From contig OX463841.1 in NCBI GenBank assembly GCA_949825065.1, positions 19,830,681-19,894,680 of the forward strand: a DNA stretch of 64,000 bases, given 5' to 3'. Positions 22,301 through 33,811 of the stretch are shown piece by piece. The DNA comes from Odontocerum albicorne (Eukaryota > Arthropoda > Insecta > Trichoptera > Odontoceridae). The position numbers were made by a program, and so were the translations under genes. Each line of letters begins with the position of its first letter. Position 1 is the first letter of the stretch. A model generated the notes under the pieces. It was not told the DNA's origin. It saw nothing but the letters and a program-made list of their open reading frames with translations, and searched no databases.

Positions 22301-22680
22301 TTAACATTCATGCACCTTTTCAGACCCACATCATTTCCTCTTTGTCTCACTCGAGCAAACTTTTATATTTCATTATATCATACAGTTCATTCATCTTTCC
22401 ATTCTCTAGACTCCATCCTCCTTTAACCGCTCACCTCCAGAGACATGACGTTTTTTGTGGAAAATTAAAATCTACAGGAAAGCAACTTATGTTAACTTAT
22501 TAATTAATTGTTAACTTTATGTTCCTTTTTTTGTAAATTTCTATCATTTCAGAGGGAATAAATATATTTTTTTTAAATCTACTCTAATAATGGCAATGCT
22601 TACGTTTTTCTAGCTTTATAAAGATTTTTAGATATTATCAAAAGTTGTGAATTGTTAAAAAATACTAAGATTCATTAAAG
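22301..22680. other. Possible LINE 5' remainder and spacer
   Basis: Pyrimidine-rich on the plus strand as in the adjoining LINE, so its 5' part may extend here, but I could not recover family motifs. Confidence 0.35.
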
Positions 22681-22689
22681 ATTTCACTT

Positions 22690-22830
22690 GCATAAAGATA
22701 CTCAGAACATGAATGTGTTTCAGATACAACAAAAATGTGTTACAGTAAAATACAACACTTGTGTTACAGATATTCACAACTCAAATGTGTTAACAGATAT
22801 TCGCAACACAAATGTATTACAGTAAATTCA
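22690..22830. repeat. Degenerate short tandem repeat
   Basis: AATGTGTTACAG-type words followed by ATATTC(A/G)CAACAC recur four to five times at 20-40 base spacing. Confidence 0.6.
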
Positions 22831-22982
22831 CATTAATCTCTAACGCTAGCAATTCAGTCTTTTGGTAAATTTGGACTAGATTTACAATTTTTTAAAATAG
22901 CTGTTTGATTTTGTTTTTCTTTTTGTGTTTAATGTTGTATCATCTTGTTTTTTTTAATAAGAAATTCAATTTTATTTATATA

Positions 22983-23929
22983 TTAGGTGTTAACATAAGT
23001 TGTGTCCGTTTTTTTTCAAATTTAAAAATGAGCACCAAAACTAAAACAAAATGATAGAGGTTATACGTCATTCGAAAGAAAATTTTCTGCTCTACAAGAT
23101 ATTGTGTTTGCTTTTACGTTACATATATTATTTTATTTGATTACAAGCCTTCAAAATGGAATGTCATGTAGACGAAAGTGTGCATTTTCGACACCTCCTT
23201 CTGTTCGCGTTTAATCGAGGGAACAAAGCTTAAACCATATTATTCATGAAGATCCCATTCAAACTACCGTAGAATTGGCTGAGCAGATGAATTGTAGTCA
23301 CATGACTGTATACCGCCATCTTAAATCAATGGGAAAAGTCCAAGACTTTTCTCATTGATTGAGTGAAAACAACAAAAATCAATGTTCGACAATTTCTGCT
23401 GGTTTGCTCGCACGTCATCAAGCTACGCATGGTCACAAGCAAACGTTCCTTTACCGCATCATTACTGGTGATGAAAAATGGTTTGAAAATGGTGATGAAA
23501 AATGTTTGAATGGGATCTTCATGAATAATATGGTTTAAGCGGTCCTCATCGAAGTCCACTGGTCGTCTGGAGCGCTCCATGTCTTTCAGGTCAAAATTAC
23601 CATATTTGATATGCAAAAACCATCGACGAGCTGTCCTTTTATTCATAGCATCTTCACCGTACACTTCGCAAATATTGCGAGCAGCTTTGTTCCCTCGATT
23701 GAACGCGAACAGAAGGAGGTGTCGAAAATGCTCACTTTCGTCTACATGACATTCCATTTTGAAGGCTTGTAATCAAATAAAATAATATATGTAACGTAAA
23801 AGCAAATACAATACCTTGTAGAGCAGAAAATTTTCTTTCGAATGACGTATAACCTCTACCATTTTGTTTTACTTTTGGTGCTCATTTTTAAATTGGAAAA
23901 AAATGGACACAACTTATGTTAACACCCAA
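22983..23929. mobile_element. Fold-back mariner, family 1 (two N-terminal halves head to head)
   Basis: Both ends carry the family-1 TIR (TTAGGTGTTAACATAAGTTG and, inverted, TTGGGTGTTAACATAAGTTG) flanked by TA at 22981-22982 and 23930-23931. Unlike the normal element at 4630-5956, both arms then run into the same leader and the same start codon: ATGGAATGTCATGTAGAC on the plus strand near 23157 and on the minus strand from 23757. The left arm skips about 140 bp of transposase after AACAAAGCT and continues to the TGGTGATGAAAAATGG segment; the right arm runs from the start to HIIHEDP. They meet near 23515. No second or third catalytic Asp remains. Confidence 0.85.
23326..23757 (-). pseudogene. 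Partial mariner transposase N-terminus in fold-back element
   Basis: From ATG 23757: MECHVDESEHFRHLLLFAFN, NIYEVYGEDAMN-like helix text, FDLKDMERSRRPVDFDEDRL and HIIHEDPIQT. At that point (about 23520) the frame crosses into the inverted other arm and is meaningless thereafter. It would encode only the first HTH region and could at most be a DNA-binding fragment. Confidence 0.7.
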
Positions 23930-23931
23930 TA

Positions 23932-24950
23932 GTATTATAAAATAAAATGTTCTTTTTTAGTTACAAAGGTAAAATAAAGCAGATAAATTGATTAAATTTT
24001 TATTTAATTTGAACATTATCTATTACCAATACAATTTGCAGACACAATAAAAATTCAATAACAATTAAAAAACAATATACATTTATTTAAATAAATTCAT
24101 CCAATTTTGATGAAGATTTTTACAGATGAAGTTTATAAACTTATATAAATAGTTAATTTTTTTAACTAGTCAAGTATAAGACAAAATAATTAACTCAGAA
24201 GTTTAATTGAATAGAGATAAAATGTGCTATTAAATATGTAGCAAAGGATCAATTAAGAAGCAATGAATTATTTGCATCATATTATTTTGTATTATATACT
24301 TCATAAAAACTATTTACAAAATTTTAATATACATTAGGAACATCACATATTTAAGAAAATGCAAATAAGTTTAGAGATAAATAAAATGTTGTAATTTTAT
24401 GTGCATATCATTTTGGTAAAAGTATCACAATTATCTCAAAAGATATCTTAAGATATGTTAAAATGCAAAGCATAATAAATGACTTCAATTTGTCACTTTC
24501 CTTACACTATATGTTATTCAACTTAAGATATTATTATAAAAAGTAATAAAATTTTATTTTGACATCAAATTATGTCTATGATCACATTTTATCAGATTTT
24601 TTTAATGATTTATACAAATTGGTAATTTTATACAATTTTGAGAAGATGATGACAGTATATACAATTTGAAAACTGAAAGATTACCACAATAAATAAAAAA
24701 ACTAGATTTCATAGAAGCCGTTACTAATTCCACCTTGATATAATAAATTAATTTGAAATTTGACCAGTAATATGATTTTAAGTGTTTTGAATAACTAAAT
24801 TTAGAAACTATAACAAAGCTCTTTAGAAATAAAATAACAATCTGCTTGTTGAATATTAACACAACTTGCTGAATTTTAAACAAACTCAGAAATATTTTTA
24901 TACATACGAGTAGTAACTTATATGTAATTTTGTGTTGTTTTTTAGTTCTA
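23932..24950. other. Very AT-rich spacer between the two host genes
   Basis: About 1 kb with no supported gene. A 149-codon open frame on the minus strand (24602-25051) is low-complexity, rich in F/I/L/K/Y codons, and overlaps the next MITE, so I do not call it. Confidence 0.5.
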
Positions 24951-24952
24951 AA

Positions 24953-25193
24953 CCCTGAGAGCGCTACGAGAAAAAAATATAATTGTCTATCTAGTGCTGA
25001 GATATATTTACGATTCGGACGTTCGTGATAAATATTTATTTTAAACAACAAAAAAACAAAAACAAAATATTTTTACAACATAAATATATTTTAGAATATG
25101 TACCCTTGTATTCTAAATGAATGATATTCATTTAGAATACAAGGGTAGAACAAATTTCTTCCACTGCTATAGCAGTGCGCCGATCTCTCAGGG
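24953..25193. mobile_element. piggyBac-type MITE (241 bp)
   Basis: Ends CCCTGAGAG (24953) and, inverted, CCCTGAGAG (25193), with TTAA at 25194-25197 on the right and a TAAA/CTAA relic on the left. TTAA targets and CCC-starting TIRs are hallmarks of the piggyBac superfamily. Non-coding. It contains a perfect palindrome and a small one (CACTGCTATAGCAGTG, near 25162). Confidence 0.6.
25101..25147. repeat. Perfect 22-bp inverted repeat, 3-base loop
   Basis: Arm TACCCTTGTATTCTAAATGA followed by AT at 25101-25122, loop GAT, then its exact reverse complement at 25126-25147. No mismatches. Confidence 0.95.
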
Positions 25194-25349
25194 TTAAATA
25201 AGACATATTGTATTTTTCCTGTGGTTAACACTGAAATAATTAGTATTTTTATATTAGGTTATAGATAGGTAGATTTAAAAACAAAAGGCTCTTCTTCAAA
25301 AGGCTGTTCAGACTATCACTTCTTGAAGGCATCAAGTTACATCTCTTAA

Positions 25350-26868
25350 CCCATTTAGACCTACCCTCCCATATATGATACAGTTCCCAAGTACCCACTC
25401 AAGTTTCACGTTATCTATTTAGCTTGGTGTCAAGTAGAAGGTATAAACAATACTATACAAATAGTTCATTGTGTTGGAATTCGTCAGATAGTGAATAGAA
25501 ACACAGTTAAATCACTGGTTAATTTTTATTTTTTCTATGATGTCATCAAAAAGGTAAAAAAGTGTTTTTTTTGTAACTATCTATTTTACTTTGTAATAAA
25601 CTCGTAAATAAAACTTCTTCATCTAATTATTAGTGTTTTTAATATTTGTGTAGTACTTTTTTACTTTGAAATATACCCTATCTGGTACAGTAGGACTACA
25701 TACAATAATAAATTCATAACTTTTATGAACATGTGGTATTTTTTGCTATTTCAGATCTATAACGTTGTTAATATCAACATAGACATTTTCCCACCAATAA
25801 TGCTAAGGGCTGGAGCTGAACTACAGCTGCCTAAGGGGGAAGAGTCTGACGGAGAGGGGAGAGGGTGAATCTAGCGAGTCATTCTGTAAAGTAAACAAGC
25901 AGTTTCACCGGAGAAACAAAATTATTATCCAAAAGACACTATGTGGAAACCAACAACTCATATAGCTCAAGAAAGGTCACCAACTGAGTGGTTTTTGTCA
26001 TTTTTTACAGATGAAATTTATGAATTGTTGACAACTGAGTCTTCTGAACAAAAAAATCTTCTTGCTGATGTCAATACGTCGGAAATCAATTATGCGATCG
26101 GAATTTTGCTTATAAGTGGATATTGTTAAGTGAGCAGAAGACTAATGTACAAAAAAATTCACCAGATTTTAGAAATAATTTGATCGCTATTGCTTTATTG
26201 AGATAGATTTTCAATGATATTTTTGTATAGGATTAGTGTCTGCGGGAAGAAGTGATACATGCATCTCACTTTACACTGCATTGATATGGCAGTTCAAAAT
26301 TCTTCATTGCTATCCAGAGATAATGGTGGGATGATGGATCTTTTGACTTTCAGAGGACGTATTGTAACGGCTATTATAGAAACAAATAAGCTTCGTAGTA
26401 TGCCAGGACCAAGTAGACCATCTTCACTGATGACTGATGTAAAATATAACGGTTAAGATCATTTTATTATAGATCAAAGTAACCGAACAAGATGTGAGCT
26501 TTGCCATAAGCAGTGCTCCACCAGATGCATAAAATGCAATGTTGGACTACATGTTCAGTGTTTCTTGCATTATTATACTAAAAATGAATGTTTAATAGCA
26601 TAATATTAATGCGTGACATGTTTAATACCTAGGATATAAGTTTGTTATATTGTAATAATTAAAATTAAATAAAAATAAACTGCCATACTTGGACTTTTGA
26701 ATATGCATGAGCCTACTGTACCATATATCATATGTTATGTATGGGTGGATCCCCAGCAAGCCTTATATGAATTCTTTCTTGTTTTCAGATGATTTCCGAA
26801 CCTCCTGAATTCCATTAACAATAAAAACTCCATAAAATTATGATATATTAGTTTTAGATCTAAATGGG
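25350..26868 (+). mobile_element. piggyBac element, internally deleted (1519 bp)
   Basis: Left end TTAA|CCCATTTAGACC (TTAA 25346-25349) and right end GATCTAAATGGG|TGAA (26868), i.e. CCCATTTAGA(C/T)C inverted repeats with a TTAA duplication mutated on one side. It contains N- and C-terminal pieces of a piggyBac transposase but not the middle. Confidence 0.85.
25941..26603 (+). pseudogene. piggyBac transposase remnant with C-terminal Cys-rich domain
   Basis: Left piece (25941-26129): MWKPTTHIAQERSPTEWFLS then FFTDEIYELLTTES, matching the start of the DDE_Tnp_1_7 region (pattern PxxxFxxFFxDEhhxxh). Right piece (about 26259-26603): DLLTFRGRIVTAIIE, then, past one stop at 26454, CELCHKQCSTRCIKCNVGLH and VQCFLHYY, the CxxC...CxxC...H...CxxxxH cysteine-rich domain that binds piggyBac ends. 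The catalytic Asp region between them is deleted. Stops near 26130 and 26454 confirm inactivity. Confidence 0.8.
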
Positions 26869-26872
26869 TGAA

Positions 26873-27815
26873 ATTATTCTGAGAGATAATAAAATATGTT
26901 TCTTCTCGGATATTAGGATTAATAATTAATTAATGGTAGGTAGTGGAAAAGTTATTATGACAATATTTTTTTACATAAAGTACTGAAAACACCTTTAGGC
27001 AATCATAAACTGGGTGCTTAAAATGTCAATCGCTATTCTATTCCTAATTTATTTGAAATAATAAAAAAATAAGTGGCTTGGAATAGCCTAATATTATTGA
27101 TACGGTTTGCAAGGGTATACCATATATGACAATGAATTAACATATATTTGGTTTCACCATTTTACAATATTTTTAAAGAATTTTATGTATTAGCCTCAGC
27201 ACTGTCATAATTTTAAAAGAAATTATTTAGCAGTCAATGTATTAATAACTTTTTAAAGTCTTGATATATGTATTTTATTTAAACATTTGTTCATTGCTAA
27301 ATGTTATATTCCGCAACACTTGATTGCAATTGAGTATATATTTTAAATGGTAGCTATATAATAAATTTAAATACAAATGTTATAAAAAAATGTCAGATTT
27401 GAGAATCAGCATTAATGGACACATAATACTACTAACGTAGAAGTATTCTCAAAAAGAAAGGTTGGTAGTGAGGCTTTCAGCTGATCATATGTTGGCACGT
27501 CTTAGACCGGATCGTTTCATCAATCAATTATTTTGAATTTTAACATTAATTCTCATCGCATCGATGAATGGCCAATGAATTAACTTGAACTAAATTTTCT
27601 ATTAATAGCGACTGATGATAAAAATTAAAGAACATTACACAATATTGCCTTAGATGCTTGTTCACATGCCCATGTTTTGCTTTATATAATTGACTTAAAG
27701 TTGCCTTATAATAGATTGTTAAAGGCAATTTTCGAAAAAGACAAATGTGTTGTACAAAGATTGAAATTTATCTTATATTCCATTCAATACATCAATTTTT
27801 TTTACATATAATACA
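26873..27815. other. AT-rich intergenic spacer
   Basis: No recognised gene, element ends or tandem repeats. Confidence 0.45.
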
Positions 27816-27821
27816 GTATCA

Positions 27822-28120
27822 TCATCATCATCATTGTCAACCAGGGTCAATCCACTGCTGGATTAAGGTCTCCCCAAGTTGACTCCAAATAGTTCAGTTT
27901 TTTGCTCCTTGATGCCATGTGATGCTGCCATGCTTCCTGATTTCATCTATCCAGCATACCTTTGGTCTACTTCTGGGCCTCTTTATGCCTCTTGGGTTCA
28001 ATTGGATTATTTCGGATGTCCACCGGGAGTCTGACATTCTGGCTACGTGTCCAGCCCATTGTCACTTCATTCTTTTTCACACCTTTATAACGTCTTCTAA
28101 CTTTGTTATATTAATAATAT
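27822..28120 (-). mobile_element. LINE 3' end with ATC/ATG microsatellite tail
   Basis: A (CAT)n run at 27821-27835 is the 3' tail seen from the minus strand. Adjacent minus-strand frames give VTMGWTRSQNVRLPVDIR, followed by GVNLGRP and SGLTLVDNDDDD, the usual ending of a RTE/R4-like polyprotein (WAGHhARM..., then DDDDD). 5' truncated and decayed. Confidence 0.6.
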
Positions 28121-28915
28121 AGTATATAAAAATTTAAGTAATGAATAACAAATACATATATTATTTCTATATTGAAATGCTAACTACAATACATGTACGA
28201 GTATTATAATATTAACACATTTTGACTTATAGCTAAAAATTAAATATATTTATGTAAATATAGTCTTTGGTCACACTTATAGACTAAAATTACCAATTTG
28301 ATGATACAGAGTGGAATATTGAACAAATGGAAATGTGATCTTTCATTACAAAACATTCATAAAAGTTTTGAATTTGAAACACTTGTAGTTGAAATGAACT
28401 TAAATAAAATAAAATATTTATACATGTATTTGTAATTTCCAACAGACACTATATATGCTTATGTTCATTACCAAAATATATTTAAGCTCCAATTTAAGGC
28501 TTATCCTCTTTACCCTGTGTCCTTGAAAACTATTTTAATGCAAATCCAATTTATTGAACACATTTTTAATATGTAATCATTCATTATTTGTCATACATGT
28601 ATCTATAAGCAGAAAGTCTAGATCAAAACATTCTTCTTACATATTATATCAACATGTGTTCTAAGGATTATTTCACAATTATCGAGTCTCTAATTAATTT
28701 CATTAAAATTTTGTGCATCAATCTAATTATGAATTATGTTCAAAATTTAAAACTATGAGTATATGATTAAAGCTGGACATTATTCAAGCGTAAAAAAGTA
28801 ACGATGATGTAGTAGACATGTTGTACTAATACAATGTAACAATATTCAGCTATTGTGTATAGGGAAATATGTAATTGATATGAAAATCTATAAGGTAAAC
28901 TCATATTTATTAATC
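28121..28915. other. AT-rich intergenic spacer
   Basis: Nothing recognised. Confidence 0.45.
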
Positions 28916-28919
28916 GTTC

Positions 28920-29580
28920 TTACATGACAGCAAGATATAATGAGCTCCAGGGATTGGAACATGCATATGAGTTTGATTAGTTGAGCTCCTTGATCACTAA
29001 CAGGAACAGGGATCACACTGTGATGAGGAGATAAAAGCCAGAATTCAGATGGTTAAGGGAGCGATGAGTTGCTTTGAGGTGATATGAAGGGGTTGAAATA
29101 TCCTAAAATAAAACAAAATCCGATTGGTTCAAACCCTCATTTTCTCCAGTTTTTTATATGATGCACAGATCTGGACAATCAATGCATGCAAAAGACAAAG
29201 AATGCCTTTGAGATGTGGTGTTGGAAGCGGTTCTTATGCATTCCATGAACTGCCAGAAGAACCAATTAATTGATTATTGAAGAGCTCGGGGTTGAGACGT
29301 GTCTATCTGTGCTGTGTGAAAATTAAATCTTACGATATTTTGGATACATAGCATAGGGGAATGATGACAGCATTGTGTGGTCAATTGTGACAGAAAGTGT
29401 GAAGAGTAAAATGAACAAAGGTCAAGCACCCATTAGGTGAAAAAACAGCAGGGTGCTTATTTCAAGAGGCGCTACATTAGGCAAGAGATTGCTTGTGCTG
29501 GATAAGGATGGTTGACGACCATGCTGATCACGATCCTCAGAATCAAAGACGTGAGTGATCAAGAAGAAGAAGGAAGCATA
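28920..29580 (+). mobile_element. LINE 3' fragment (RT C-terminal domain), decayed
   Basis: Plus-strand text includes EMWCWKRFLCIPWTARRTN, then IIEELGVETCLSVLC and ILRYFGYIA. This matches the thumb/C-terminal part common in insect LINEs (EMWCWRRMLRIPWTAHRTN..., ILQYFGHITR). It ends near a GAAGAAGAAGG tail at 29564-29574. 5' truncated; stops and frameshifts present. Confidence 0.7.
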
Positions 29581-29873
29581 ATTGAATTTGATTTTACATT
29601 TTTTATTAAATTTATTAAAAAAGCACGAATTATTTTTATTAAATTTATTATAGTTCTTGAAATTTCTTTATGTATCGGCATCCCATAATTTAAATGATTT
29701 ATTTGTATGTAGCATGAACACACATCACATAATATTATGCATCATATTTTTACAAGTATTAATTAAGTCGATTATAGAGTTTGAAAGGATAAACAGGATT
29801 ATTAAAACACTTTTCCATGTAACATGCATGCTAAAACAGTTTTGTAAATTTATAAACAGTAATGTGTGATTAA

Positions 29874-30112
29874 CCTCTAAACGAGTATGGCCGTACGGCG
29901 AGCAAATTTTTCCCTCAAGAGAGTATGGACGTACACGGTACGTCCGATGTTTTTATTCCAGAATACATCAATTTATCCATAAAACGGACATGTCTCAAAT
30001 GTTTTTATCTATTCAATTATTTTGTATATGGCGGCCGCAATTATCATACGTTATTTATATTACTAACAAAATCAATTTTTTATTTTACTTACAAAATCTC
30101 ACTCGCTTAAAG
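29874..30112. mobile_element. piggyBac-type MITE with intact TTAA sites (239 bp)
   Basis: TTAA (29870-29873) | CCTCTAAACGAG ... CTCGCTTAAAGG | TTAA (30113-30116). TIRs are CCT(C/T)TAA(A/G)CGAG. Non-coding, and a different TIR family from 24953-25193 and from the piggyBac at 25350. Confidence 0.75.
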
Positions 30113-30374
30113 GTTAATAACATTTTGAGTAAGTACATTGTGATTGGTTTCTATGTAGAGACATTTATCTTTACCATTATGCATCATCCAATTATGATAT
30201 TTGGTATCAATCTAGTCAACCGGTTAGATCTAAGATAATGAACTTCTGGAATTAAAATGTTTCAGACTAGAACAACCACAAACTTAAAGCCTTCACCATT
30301 CATAGTGTACATACTCAATCAACGAGCATTCTTACTACACATATGAAATAATCAGTCTCATATGGTTTTAAAAA

Positions 30375-31082
30375 TTAATCAGGCAATGCTGTTATGTAAT
30401 CGGATATTAAAACTGGATGTGTCGGTAAAAGATAGCCTTCGGGATCGGTCAGCTGATGTGGTGCAGGTTGTGGCGGAGTTGGCGGGCACGGTGCGATGAC
30501 AGGCAGGGTGGCAGGAGGTCTTGGGAGACGTCCTATTGTGCCTATTTGTTTCCTTATTAGTGATTGACTCCAGTTTTCTCTATCTCTAGGTTCTGAACCG
30601 TCAGAACTGCTCCAAGCACCATTTTCCTGTATAAATTGAAGTCTGTCACAGATATCATGAAAGTGAATCCGGTTTTTAGGATCAGTCCTCCAACAGGATC
30701 TCATGAGTTCACAGACAAACGTGGGACTGTCCTCAGGAGGAATAAGCATAATTCCTTGTAAAATCAATTTACTAGCTTCATCATTGTTATGCCCATAAAA
30801 TGGCTGTTTTCCAAGGGTGTATATCTCCCAAAGAACCACTCCGTAAGACCAGACATCTGATTCGAGGGTAAATCTGGCATACTCAATGCTTTCCGGAGAC
30901 ATCCAGCGAATGGGCATGGGCCTGTTTCCTCCCATCTTGTAATAGTCGGAGGTGTAGACGTCTCTGCTCATTCCGAAGTCGGCGATCTTGACAGTGAGCC
31001 CATCTCCCACAAGGCAGTTCCTGCAGGCCAAGTCTCGATGCACAAAATGTTGCTCTGCCAGATACTTCATACCACACGCTAT
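30375..31082 (-). CDS. Receptor tyrosine kinase (Trk/MuSK/ROR group), last coding exon: catalytic loop to C-terminus
   Basis: Starts after acceptor CTTTTCTTTTCCAG (31086-31083), phase 0, and ends at TAA 30377-30375; 235 codons. It carries the catalytic loop HRDLACRN (residues 15-22 of the exon), DFG (35-37), the activation-loop triple tyrosine [14 protein letters not shown] and the substrate-pocket [25 protein letters not shown] and the C-lobe helices up to [19 protein letters not shown] complete it. All residues needed for phosphotransfer are present, so it should be an active kinase, unlike several pseudokinases in the ROR group. The tail of about 80 residues is proline-rich ([20 protein letters not shown]) and ends DYITALPD, a tyrosine placed like the PLC-gamma docking tyrosine at the Trk C-terminus. 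The YxxxYY loop and tail favour Trk; phylogeny would be needed to settle it. Confidence 0.9.
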   Translation of the reverse strand: MACGMKYLAEQHFVHRDLACRNCLVGDGLTVKIADFGMSRDVYTSDYYKMGGNRPMPIRWMSPESIEYARFTLESDVWSYGVVLWEIYTLGKQPFYGHNNDEASKLILQGIMLIPPEDSPTFVCELMRSCWRTDPKNRIHFHDICDRLQFIQENGAWSSSDGSEPRDRENWSQSLIRKQIGTIGRLPRPPATLPVIAPCPPTPPQPAPHQLTDPEGYLLPTHPVLISDYITALPD

Positions 31083-31491
31083 CTGGAAAAGAAAAGTTCA
31101 TATTAACATTTGTATTATGTTACAAAGTACTGATGATTTTAAAGTTCAGTAAAGTTGCCATTTTATTTGAGCGTAGTTTCATGCAGGAAATCTACAGCTT
31201 ACAAAGGAAGTTCTATTTGACTTGCAGAATGAAATAATCAAGTTGGAACTCCCACTCCCATTCCTTCCTTCACATTTTAGGAGTTCGAATAAACATTTTT
31301 TATATATCGAAGCAGTCGATTTACTCTAAGCTTATACTTTTTAATGTCTACATGAATTTATATTTTAAAACGAAAATAAATACGTGTTGCAAGCAGATGA
31401 CTCTCGAAGGTTTTGTCAAAAAATTAAATAAACGTACACCTTGCACATGCAGTGAATGTAAAAAAGGGCTGCACTTTTGATGCGGAAAGAC

Positions 31492-31680
31492 TCCTAGGCC
31501 CAAATTCATAGCCCGATTCATATATCATAAGTCGTAGCTTCCTTAAATAAGAAATTCATTTGAATTAATTACCTCGCTTTGAGGCTTCGAACGTATGAGG
31601 TCCGATTGAATATAAATCACGAAATTTTAAGGTTAGATATATAAAGAACTTAAGTCGGACTATGAATTCGAGCCCTAGGA
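31492..31680. mobile_element. MITE, family A (189 bp)
   Basis: Inverted repeats of about 25 bp: TCCTAGGCCCAAATTCATAG then CCCGA at the left, and, inverted from 31680, TCCTAGGGCTCGAATTCATA then GTCCGA. Diverged copies are at 2629-2868 and 33812-33891. Located in the last intron of the kinase gene. Confidence 0.75.
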
Positions 31681-32008
31681 AAGCATTTTATTTACTTGCA
31701 ACTAAATATATTTCAGTTTTTCTTTAATGTCTATTCAAAAACTATTTTTAATGTAATTATTTGTTATACCTTATGTTAAATTTTATTCTTGAGGACGTGG
31801 TTCATTCACGGCGAACGACGTTCGTTCCCAACGTTATTTGGAAAATAATGAATTAACTCGTATTAACAAACTACGACAAAACCGTCCAGCACACTCACAA
31901 ACTCCCCTAAATGATTCTCCTTAAGGACTACCCCACTCAACATACCCACCCTATAAAATACCAACCCCACTCTTTTAATTTGAGCAGGTCTAATAACATG
32001 TATATGAT

Positions 32009-32527
32009 TGTATCGGACGTATTCGTCATCATAAAATATATTAGGATTGGATTCTTAATTGTTTATGTGTGTATTAGTAATTTGATATGTAAATTCTTGG
32101 TTATTTTTGGTATTTTTGCGATTTTTATATGTAATATTTATGTTTGTTGGGGCCCGCGCGGCGTCGCGACCGCAACGGAAATGAATCTTATGCGCGGTCA
32201 TCGCGAGACTATATCGCAGGCCGGTTGGCCTCTGCATGAGCAAAACTCCTGAAAATTGTGATATTTCGCGAGTTGTGACCGCAGGTCGAGGCGAAAACAG
32301 GCGCTTGCGATGAGCGATTGACCGCACATGAGAAGCGAAAAAGCCAAAATAAATCACTTCTCAGTTCATTCTGCCTGCTGTCTTTTACTTGCGATCATCT
32401 AGTACCTACCTAAGAGGAATCTCTTCACCCTGCTACCTTTTCACCGATCTGAACGTGAGCTGAATTATCCGAGCATTGCGCAGCAGCCCTCCACATATTG
32501 TTACAGTTCTTTGTACCAGTGGCGTAC
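32009..32527. repeat. Solo-LTR-like repeat, copy 1 (519 bp)
   Basis: Aligns end to end with 33892-34337: both begin TGTATCGGACGTAT(T/G)CGTCA, then share TTATGCGCGG, GGCGCTT(G/A)C(G/A)ATGAGCGATT and AGAGGAATCTCTTCACCCTG, and finish near CAGCC.TCCACA...GTAC. A TG start and roughly 0.5-kb length suit a solo LTR. No internal retroelement sequence lies next to either copy in the expected position. GC-rich relative to flanks. Confidence 0.55.
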
Positions 32528-33601
32528 AATGATAAATCGAAATGATTTGTTGAGTTGATTATAGATGTCTATACATGTGGAACCGAAATATGAAGAATTA
32601 TTTTGAGTAAAAAATTTAAACAAAAAGTGTTTTCAAACATAACAAAATAAACACCTTTCAAACATAACAACATTTATCAAGCAAATCGATAGTTTTTATG
32701 TATTTTGATAAACTTCAATATTCAGAAACAAATATATTTGAGAATTTAAAAGACAAATTGCGAGTTGAAAAATATTTAGAAAATGTATTCAAGTGTTATA
32801 AATAGTGTCAAGGTTAACACAGGTGAAACAGGTTAACATGACCCATGTACTCTCGTTACGGTACGAACCAGGATGGACCCATGCGCTCACGTTGCGGTTG
32901 AGACTCTGCTGTAGGCCAGCGGTATCTGGCGAGCATCCACTTATGGCTACGAACAAGCATTGACAATGAAAGCTGCAACGTTTTAGAAACGTCTGTGTCA
33001 TAAGTCACAAGCCAAACCACGTGGTAAAATACTCCGAAAACCCTTAACCAACTTTGAAGGACCGTATCTCTTCCGTGAAATAAGGTGTAAGTGTATTGTT
33101 ATTGTGCGGCGATCTTCATTCTGCTTTTACCATACATTCCACGAGAGATTTCTTTGCGCGGTTTTCGATGCATAAACTTTTGGCATCGACTATTTCTTCG
33201 CTATGTAAGCAAAGTATATGAAATGTGCGAGTCAAATGGGTTGAGTAAGTATATTGATAAGTCTAAAGTTATTGGTTGGTTATACAATAGGTTTACCGAC
33301 GGGACATTTCAAGATAAGCAAAAATGGCTGGTCTCAATGGAATCTTTGTTCTAACAATAGGATATATAGCCAAAACTTGGACGTGGTAAAAAAGTGATAA
33401 AAGTTATATAAATGTTGTAGAAATGAAAACGTTACGTAGTATGTGTATAAAAAAATATATAGCTTAATAAGAAAATTCACACCCATACATTATGGGTGTA
33501 TAAGGTGCATTAATATAGTATATTAGCATTTTTAATACATACTCGTACTTCAATAACGAACAATCAATAAATAAATTGTTGTCAAAACGAAAAAGACTTA
33601 C
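32528..33601. other. Kinase-gene intron, nothing recognised
   Basis: No transposon ends or exon found. A short plus-strand open frame at 33091-33354 has no family resemblance and is opposite to the host gene; not called. Confidence 0.45.
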
Positions 33602-33753
33602 TTGTAACGCTATAGAAAGCAGGGATTTGTTGTCCAAAGGAAGAAGTCCAGGTATAGGTTGTCTCATGGCATGCGAATTGCTCCTTAGTACCCCTGCAAG
33701 ATCTCCGAATGGCATGTATTCAAAAACCATCCAGGGATTGTGTCCGCTGTCAC
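33602..33753 (-). CDS. Receptor tyrosine kinase, penultimate coding exon: hinge and helix D
   Basis: Acceptor TTGTTCACAG (33757-33754 at its end) and donor GTAAGTCT (33601-33594); phase 1 in, phase 0 out, matching both neighbours. It encodes G-D-S-G then HNPWMVFEYMPFGDLAGVLR, followed by a serine/proline insert (SNSHAMRQPIPGLLPLDNKS) and LLSIALQ. MVFEYMPFGDL is the hinge that contacts the adenine of ATP; the insert between helices D and E is of the length seen in Trk, MuSK and ROR kinases, where other RTKs have little or a long kinase insert. Intact. Confidence 0.9.
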
Positions 33754-33811
33754 CTGTGAACAAACAAAATATGTTATTAAGACTCCTCATCGTTTAAAAA
33801 GACGACGGAGA

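Noticed and set aside
20018..22503. Plus-strand Ser/His/Phe-rich open frames (20018-20200, 20341-20583, 21602-21829, 22198-22503)
   Set aside because: They are reverse-complement shadows of the minus-strand RTE-like LINE.
24602..25051. 149-codon minus-strand open frame
   Set aside because: AT-rich, low-complexity composition (F, I, L, K, Y), overlaps a MITE end, no splice context or family motif.
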